NCBI RefSeq assembly: GCF_019649055.1
Contig: NW_026570222.1
Location: 1,178,001 to 1,242,000 of the forward strand
DNA length: 64,000 nucleotides
Reading direction: 5' to 3'
From: Paramacrobiotus metropolitanus
Lineage: Eukaryota; Tardigrada; Eutardigrada; Parachela; Macrobiotidae
In this document: positions 57,601 to 64,000 of the stretch, one piece after another
Numbering within the stretch: position 1 is the first letter of the stretch
Layout of the letters: every line of letters starts with the position of its first letter
Notes under the pieces: model-generated
The model's input: the letters and a program-made list of their open reading frames with translations, nothing else
Told to the model about the DNA's origin: nothing
Databases searched by the model: none
Made by a program: the position numbers and the translations under genes

Positions 57601-58523
57601 AAAGCCAAGTCTATTGTCAATTCCGTTATATATTCGGTATAGTATCTTGGTTTTTTCTTCGTCATTTTTGTTGGTTGTTGACATTAGTGTGCATTCCTCG
57701 TCCAGACAAATGGCAGCAGTAACACCTTACCAAGAACTCCTAGTGAGGTGGAAATCAAACCGGATTATTCGAAAAGCTATAACAAGTCGTCGAGTATGAC
57801 AGTAGAAAGTAAGTTCAAATGAGTTCTTACGGTATGCCATAAAGTTGCCACTTCGAAGGCTTTGGGAAGAGTTAAGTTGGCACTTTGCTTGTTTTGTAGC
57901 TAATAAACGGAACAGCACGCTGAGTGATACGTCGGAAAAATCACCCCGCTTGAATGGTGATATTTTTGCGAAGCATCAGCCACGCTTCACGGAGCCGGCG
58001 GAACCGGTAACTCCGACATCGATTCATGTTTCGAAGGAAATGATGAGAAAATATGGACATCTGGAAAAAGCGGTAAACCAGTCTCGCATTTTATGTTTAT
58101 TTAAGTACCCTGTATCAGTTAGGATCTGTTTTTTAATGCTTGTGTTATTATTGCATTATGTCTTTCCGTTAACGCAATCACTATAGAATACCCGTAATAC
58201 TCGAATCATCGCTGCATTTACAGATCTGTATTTGGAAGTGCTGATGTAGGATGTTTAATACAGTGGCCATTTTAATATGCAATACTGACTGAAAGCGGAA
58301 TCTTGTTGCTTGATATTGTTTAGAATGTGATGATCATTAGCTAATTTTGCGTTTTCAGGATCTGATTGCTCGACTTGTGGATGCTGAACAACGATTAGGC
58401 GAGAAACAAACTGAAATCGATCGAATGCAGACCTATATTGAATCTCTCTTGCTTCGTGTGATGGATACCGCACCGAAATTGCTCCAGACGTATCCTGCCG
58501 ATGGAACCCCAGTGCGACGATAA
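54610..58523 (+). CDS. RAB11FIP2: Class I Rab11 family-interacting protein (C2 plus FIP-RBD)
   Basis: A Rab11 effector that links recycling endosomes to motors and membranes. Exons: 54610-54688, 55348-55450, 55496-about 55527, about 56311-56428, 56500-56678, 57148-57371, 57430-57636, 57706-57808, 57900-58072, 58359-58523. The N-terminal C2 domain has THVQVTVIRAKNLIPKSKNG, NNAYVTIQLGKEKFETSVQE and SPEWNEECD, then IVLTAYHKHTIGTDDFLGRV. A Ser/Thr-rich middle follows. The C-terminal Rab11-binding helix has LIARLVDAEQRLGEKQTEID and RMQTYIESLLLRVMDTAPKL. The exon 3-4 junction is one base out of phase in my model, so a small exon or different border is likely there. The C2 domain places it in class I (vertebrate FIP1/2/5); the short C-terminus after the RBD and overall layout resemble FIP2, but the paralogue is not certain. 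Confidence 0.9.
55209..55266. repeat. Three copies of a 16-bp CTGTACTGTAGAGAAA repeat
   Basis: Two adjacent exact copies (55,209-55,224 and 55,225-55,240) and a third after a 10-bp spacer (55,251-55,266). It lies in intron 1 of the Rab11-FIP gene. Confidence 0.8.
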
Positions 58524-60013
58524 TTCTTTCTGTTCGAAATCTGTTGTAAAAACGCTTGTCTTATTTATGCTGTATTCTTGGTTTTAAAATATTTTTGATT
58601 CCTTTTGCTTCAAGATTTTGTCTTCCAAGACTCGGTGGCCATTTTTAACCCGGATGGGAAGCACTTTACGCACGAAATTTTAATAGTTCTGCTGTTTCAG
58701 ATGTTATTTCATGTTTGCAAAGATGTGTTGCTGACAGTGAGTGGAGTTTTTTGTAGGTGTCAACACTGGAGTTGTTTATACGTTTCTTTGGCGCTGATTC
58801 TTGTTGTGACCACATAAATAAAATTTTATTGATATGAATTACACCATATAGGTAGGAGCACAATTTATATGTACAGCACATAAATTGGAATTATAATACT
58901 ACGGATACTACTAGAAGCTATAAGCATAGATGGCATACATGCACAGGCAGTTCATGAGTGTTTTTGACGTACAATACATGTATTGTATCTATATTTTTTA
59001 ATAGAATCCGGATGCATGTTACATGTAGAGCTAACGTGCTTGCACTGCATAGAAAGGATGAATTACTGTAGAGTCAGTAGAGATACTTAATTAATTCATA
59101 AATTTCATAAGTTGTGATTAGTTTTTGTGAATCATTTCTCAGTGAAAATTCTCACTACTTTGTCCACTCGTACCACAGCGTTTTCCACGCATAGCTTTTC
59201 CAGTCTAATAACGATAAAATTAAACGGTAATTATTTATTCGATAAATAAGTACGAGTACGGGCAGAAGCAAGCAAGCGCCGGACATACGTACTAGTACGA
59301 TTTTATCGAAGACTTAGGATATCTTTTTTATCCGCTGGCAGTCCAGACCTTCGGGACTTTCGGAACGCCTTTCGCCGAGTTTATCCGTTTTGTCGGCAGA
59401 AAGATCCGTGAAGTTACCGGGGAACCTCGATCTACCGCCGCCGCTTAAGACAACGTTTAAGTTTAGCGGTAGTCCGTGGAAATGCAGCGGCTGTTTTGGG
59501 TACACTTAACGCATGTCCTAAGGTCATGCGAGACACTAACGATTTTGGATGTTTTTTTAATGTTTAAAAATTCGATGGTTTTAATTGGTGTAAACCTGCG
59601 CAGGCGATTTGTTACGTACAGTAGTTATGCTGGCCGAAGCCTAGTGTTGCCGTTTTGACTTTTCGTGAGTTTTCGTATCATTTTCGTGCGACCTCCAGAT
59701 GCAACTACCAAAGCCGAATAAAATCACAGTACGGGTACCGTTTATTAATTTAATATTATATATTATAATACCATACATATGTGCATGCTTAATTCCCACT
59801 TCTCCAGTGATTAGCCGCGTAATGGCAACCGCACGTACTGTCGTGTGCGACTGACAGTGTGACGCGCAGCGGTGTCGATGCCGCGTCACCATATATTTAG
59901 GTGCGAAGAGGTTGCATATTTAAAGGAACTCAGTAGAACGTTTAACAAAATATCAATCAGCCAGAAAATTTGCAAATTTAGATGTTCATTATTTTAACTG
60001 AAAATCTAGAATC
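58524..60013. other. Intergenic region Rab11-FIP/DDOST
   Basis: About 1.5 kb. The Rab11-FIP 3' UTR probably ends after AATAAA at 58,817. A GC-richer patch at 59.33-59.48 kb could belong to a DDOST 5' exon or promoter. No coding exon was recognised. Confidence 0.4.
58817..58822 (+). terminator. Poly(A) signal, Rab11-FIP gene
   Basis: AATAAA about 290 nt downstream of the stop codon, inside ATAAATAAAATTTTATT. Confidence 0.45.
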
Positions 60014-62205
60014 ATGATGAATTTTTTGAATTTCTTAACGATCCTGTTATTTGCCAGTACGACTCGAACCGAGCTGATTGCAAAGGGGGACAAAAAGGTC
60101 CTCGTCCTGTTGGACAATGCTAATATTAAGGAGACCCATTCAAAGTTTTTCAAATCGTTAACAGGTAACTCAAGTACCGAATGAACCGTAATGTAGATTT
60201 AATACACTTATCTGTGCTGCTTCTTTACGGCTTCTTACAATCCTAATCTGACCTAGAACTCATACTGCTATTAATTGCAGACAAAGGATTTGAGTTGGAT
60301 TTCAAGCAGGCCGATGCGGCTTCCCTGACATTGTTTAAATACGGAGAACGCCTGTACAACCATATAATAATTTTTGCGCCGTCTGTGGATGAATTCGGTG
60401 GGCAGGTTAAAGTGGAAGCCTTGGCCAACTTTGTTGATGATGGTGGAAATTTACTTGTGGCAGCCGGAGACAATTTGGGTTAGAAATTTCTTGAATTCAA
60501 CAGTCTTTTTTTACGTCTTTTGCTGCGAACCGTAGTGCAGCAGTTTTGCAGTTGGTAGCGCCTACTCCTGGTACGTTATTTATTGAATCAGCGAAGTGAG
60601 TAGTTGAAGTGTGTAGCTGTTGCAAAGAGATTTGCAAAAAGAGTTGCAAACTGTTGTTTTCTGAATTAGGCGAAGCGATCCGCGATTTGACAGCTGAATT
60701 TGGATTCGAACTGGACGAAGATACCAGTCGCGTTGTGGATCATTTTCACTATGACGCAAAACTGGACGACGGCTGGGTAAGGTTTCGTTCCCTTTTGATC
60801 ACCATTCACAGTTTTCCGTTTATTAGCAGCGAAGCAAATAGTACTTTAGAATGGAGTAAAATGTCATTTAAAAGGGTACATATTTAATATTCAGTTTTCC
60901 ATTCTGCTTCGTTAATTTGGGTTTAAGCGCAGCCTAGTAAAGCCGCTCTGTTGTTGCAGCATTCGACGGTTATTGCTGACTCTGCAGCCCTGCTAAAAGC
61001 ACCGACCATTGTCGGCAAGCCCGCGAATGCTCCTTTGCTCTTCCGTGGTGTCGCGTAAGTGATTTCGGCAGAAATAGTGATGCTTTTCGTCGAATTAATG
61101 TTTTTTGTTCCTTCATGTTCACAGTTTGCTGCCGGACAAGGAAAATCCGCTTGTTTTGGAAATTTTAAGAGCGCCTTCCACGGCATACTCGCATCATCCT
61201 ACCCGTCCGATTTCTTTGGTAGCGCCATTTTGAAGGTTGAAAGTAGTCACTCGATGTCATTTGATGGTTTCGGTCTGTAGTTTCCTTCCGGAATCGGCCG
61301 GAATATTGCTCTTATTGGAGCACTGCAAGCCAGGAATAATGCCCGTGTTGTGGTTTCCGGTTCCTTGGAATTTTTTAGTAACCAGTTCTTCGATGCCACC
61401 GTTAATCCGGCTGAGGGAGAAAATCAGGGATCTTCTTCGCAGTAAGTAGTACTGCAAAAATTAAAATATTTCATGCGTTTATTTCCGTGCATGTGCGGTT
61501 ATGTTTTCTTCTTCTGCACAATTTCCAGATCCGGAAAGGCAGGAAACGCCGACCTGGCGATCGCGCTGGCAAACTGGGTGTTCAAAGAATCTGGCGTGTT
61601 GAAAGTGGGAGCTGTGCGACACTATCGCGAAGGAGAATTCTCTGAGCCAGCCGATTACACGATCAAAGATAATGTTGTGTATACCATTGAAATTACCGAA
61701 AAACAAGGTGACAAATGGGTGCCTTACCACGGTGAAGACGTACAGCTCGAATTTGTTCGTATTGATCCTTTCGTTCGCACGAAATTGACAAGAAAAGGTA
61801 CTTCCGGTACACTTGTTTTCCGTTTTTCTTGTTGGTTGTAATACAAAAGCCGTATTACAGATGGAAAGTTTGTCGCCCACTTTGTGGTTCCCGATGTTTA
61901 CGGTGTCTACCAATTCAAAGTGGATTATGACAGATTGGGATACACTCACTTATTTTCGACTACACAAGTGAGTTTAGCTGGGAGTGGCGACTTGATCACA
62001 TGTTGCTGATAAATATCGCTTTGTACAGGTATCCGTGCGCCCATATAAGCATACCGAATACGAAAGATTCATCGGATCTGCATTCCCGTATTATATAAGT
62101 GCTTTATCAATGATTGCGGGCACTTTCTTATTTGTGATAGTGTTTAACAGCTTTAAAGATGACGAACCGGCATCAGTGCCGGCTAAGCTTAAGAAGGAGC
62201 AGTAA
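60014..62205 (+). CDS. DDOST: Oligosaccharyltransferase 48-kDa subunit (DDOST/OST48/WBP1)
   Basis: An ER membrane subunit of the complex that transfers the lipid-linked glycan to Asn in nascent proteins. Nine exons (60014-60164, 60281-60478, 60670-60776, 60960-61054, 61125-61218, 61281-61441, 61529-61797, 61861-61967, 62029-62205) join in phase to 452 residues, near the usual ~440-456. An N-terminal signal peptide ([15 protein letters not shown]) precedes [20 protein letters not shown]. Other conserved blocks are [91 protein letters not shown] and [17 protein letters not shown]-terminal transmembrane segment ([16 protein letters not shown]) and a short Lys-rich cytosolic tail ending KLKKEQ* follow. 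The tail resembles an ER-retrieval dilysine signal. It converges on DHX34 with about 250 bp between stop codons. Confidence 0.96.
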
Positions 62206-62371
62206 GTGATGTTTTTTTGGCTACGAGCATTCGACGAGCTCGCAGCACCATTATTTTGTTGTTATTGATTTTATTGGTTTCGATGACTTATAATTTCATT
62301 TTGAGTCAAAGAAAAGTTTTGTGATGGTCCGGGCCTGACGTAATTTGTTACGGGCCTTACGGCGTCATTGT

Positions 62372-62377
62372 TTTATT
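62372..62377 (-). terminator. Poly(A) signal, DHX34 gene
   Basis: TTTATT on the plus strand (AATAAA on the minus strand), about 75 nt beyond the DHX34 stop at 62,452. Confidence 0.4.
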
Positions 62378-62451
62378 TACAAAATATTTGTACAAGGCGG
62401 CTAAAGCTTTGTTATCACAAAGAGCATTTTCACCCTGAGCAAACTTCAGCT

Positions 62452-64000
62452 TTAAACGTGGGTTTTCCGGTGTTTGAGGATTTCAGCAGGTGTCAGCAAC
62501 AGGGTTTTTCCACATTCAGAGCACGCGTACTCTTTAGCAAGGGCGCTTCTTGGTTTTTCGTCGTCGTCGACTTTTTCACTGGTCTCTGAAGACATGAAAA
62601 TCATAAAAACTTAACGCCAAACTCAAATCGAACTTTGGATGCATAAATATTAACTATGCATTGTATAATCATTCATTCCATCATCTAAAAATGCGTGCGT
62701 ACCTAAATTTGGCTGTGCAGAAATGCACCCGGTAAAGTGCATTACGCGTTCCAATACTGAGCCTTTGAATGACTGATCGCAATTTGAGCAAGTCCAGCTG
62801 CAATCTGTAGTACACCTTTCTTTCTCTGCAAGGCTACAAACAACATATCCATAAAATTCAAGGCAACAATACATATTTTCAAAAATTATTTACCCAACCC
62901 TATTTTTCTTTAAATGAAAACGTGGCAAACATGATCCAGTATTACGCACCATTGGTACGTGAAGTATGGTGTAGCTGTCACCCCGCCTTTGATGATGTTC
63001 ACATGCAACGATTCTGGCAGATTCGAAGAAAACGATTCTGTTAACAGAAACATGAAAAACTAGCTCAGGTAAATGTCACATTAGTTTCAAATGTTCCAAG
63101 ACCCACCAGAAGTGCCCACATAAAGCAGTTTCATATCAGCGGCCAACAATCTTTTAATAGAAAAAAGAACAGGAGATGCCGCAAAATTGGTTAGCTTTGC
63201 TACGAGATCCCTTTCCAGAGATTTTGAAGTTTTATTAGATTTTCGGCCAAACTCTGTTGCAGAAACTTCGGATTCTGGAAAATGCTCAGCGATTAAAAAT
63301 ACATTACAGCCTGAAAACGCTAAACAACTTACCTAATAAACGCAAAGTTAGGAGGCTATTCCATATTTCTCGTATCCAGATGGCGGCCTCCAAAAGTGAT
63401 TGAGCATCTTCGATATTATGAACATGCATTTCTATCCATCCATCAAACACGAGCCTGTATTACAAATACATCGTTAAAAAGGCCATTTTTCGGGACCTTC
63501 CGTTATTTTGGATTCAAAAATTGCCGCTCAAATTTTTATTACCTGGAACAATCTCCATTCGAATCGATAGACGAAGCAAAAAGCAACATAGTATGCAATG
63601 CTGGAACCCGCATGCAGTTCATCAGATAAGGTTTGTTGGTTTCCAGTAAAGAGACGTAAAAAAGCAACTGATGACCTTCGCTGAATGATTCTCGCCTTGT
63701 TAGTCCCGCACTATCCGTTGGGCGAAAAATCTCCGTTTCACTAACCAGCAGAATTTCCGGGCGCAATGCAAAAATGCTAGTGGGGTGCAAAACCACATAT
63801 GGTTTGGATTTTGTATGAAAAATTTGGTCTTGACCAACTTTATAGCTGTTGCACTCGTCCGCAATTGCAATGTTCGGATACAAGCCGCTGCACAAGATCA
63901 TCTTGAGAATCTGATTCTCATGCTGAGTAAGATCTGTGGTTGCGTCAAACATATCATCTACGTTTGACCGGTCATTTTGCAACTGAAAATCAATGTTTTG
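62452..64000 (-). CDS. DHX34: DHX34 RNA helicase homologue, C-terminal exons (partial)
   Basis: DHX34 is a DEAH-box ATPase that promotes nonsense-mediated decay with UPF1/SMG1. Six exons are visible: 63982-63543, 63454-63333, 63274-63107, 63037-62950, 62833-62703, 62585-62452. Residues YPNIAIADECNSYKVGQDQI and LLFYVSLLETNKPYLMNCMR match the post-helicase region (vertebrate SFVSLLETNKPYLVNC). SNGDCSRLVFDGWIEMHV matches TNGDCSRLVADGWLEL. The two C-terminal zinc-finger-like units are present: CSWTCSNCDQSFKGSVLERV and YACSECGKTLLLTPAEILKH, the latter ending RKTHV*, as human DHX34 ends RKQHV. Phases agree throughout; the Cys before LAEKERC is split across an intron. The helicase core lies beyond the right edge. 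Confidence 0.92.

Noticed and set aside
59314-59505. 63-codon minus-strand ORF in a GC-richer patch
   Set aside because: No recognisable protein; the patch is better explained as promoter or UTR sequence of DDOST.
63824-63837. TTGGTCTTGACCAA in DHX34
   Set aside because: Spacing again differs by two bases and it encodes the conserved GQDQI region, so it is not counted with the eleven.

Overview
This is eukaryotic DNA from a compact, intron-rich bilaterian animal, most likely a small invertebrate. Coding sequence is split into many short exons with mostly canonical GT-AG introns, often 45-100 bp long. The recognisable proteins are animal-type: RIPOR, ARHGAP39, PPM1D, a PX-PH phospholipase D, a class III POU factor, a class I Rab11-FIP, DDOST and DHX34. 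Short introns and the general style would suit a tardigrade or mite-like ecdysozoan, but the sequence alone does not settle the phylum.

Layout: (1) 1-727, minus: 5' end of a TTC7 homologue. (2) 1996-2321, plus: MRPS21. (3) 8308-2965, minus: a complete 15-exon RIPOR/FAM65 gene. (4) 8.3-13.5 kb: gene-poor. (5) 13,490-20,393: an accessory region with two convergent genes. The plus-strand gene encodes a ParB/DGQHR-domain protein. The minus-strand gene, or gene pair, encodes an OTU-type cysteine protease followed by a gypsy/Ginger-type DDE integrase with a Cys/His-rich tail. (6) 20.4-23.5 kb: gene-free, with several foldback repeats. (7) 23,488-30,805, plus: ARHGAP39/Vilse (WW-WW-MyTH4-RhoGAP). 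(8) 34,308-31,739, minus: PPM1D-type PP2C phosphatase. (9) 42,234-36,035, minus: PLD1/2-type phospholipase D. (10) 42.2-48 kb: gene-poor, with a 36-bp perfect palindrome. (11) 47,988-50,827, plus: POU3-class transcription factor containing a 15-nt microexon. (12) 54,610-58,523, plus: class I Rab11-FIP. (13) 60,014-62,205, plus: DDOST. (14) 62,452 to the window end, minus: 3' part of DHX34.

The most notable region is 13.5-20.4 kb. Eleven copies of a 14-bp near-palindrome, TGGTC(T/G)(T/C)(A/G)(A/C)GACCA with one internal variant, lie only in introns and untranslated flanks of the two convergent genes. I saw no copy in the flanking host genes. The shared motif links the two genes as one mobile element. 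An integrase plus OTU protease fits the Ginger1 family, but the ParB/DGQHR partner, the OTU-before-integrase order and the distributed palindromes do not match the Ginger1 description I know. The pairing of a ParB-type domain with repeated 14-16 bp palindromes resembles a ParB/parS arrangement. That functional reading is inference. I could not find terminal inverted repeats or a target-site duplication by eye, and the integrase gene has an apparent frameshift at a run of seven A, so this copy may be inactive.

The host genes appear to be ordinary single-copy housekeeping or signalling genes. There is no sign that they form a pathway. Splice coordinates were read by eye from GT/GC-AG borders and phase continuity; those given as 'about' are approximate.
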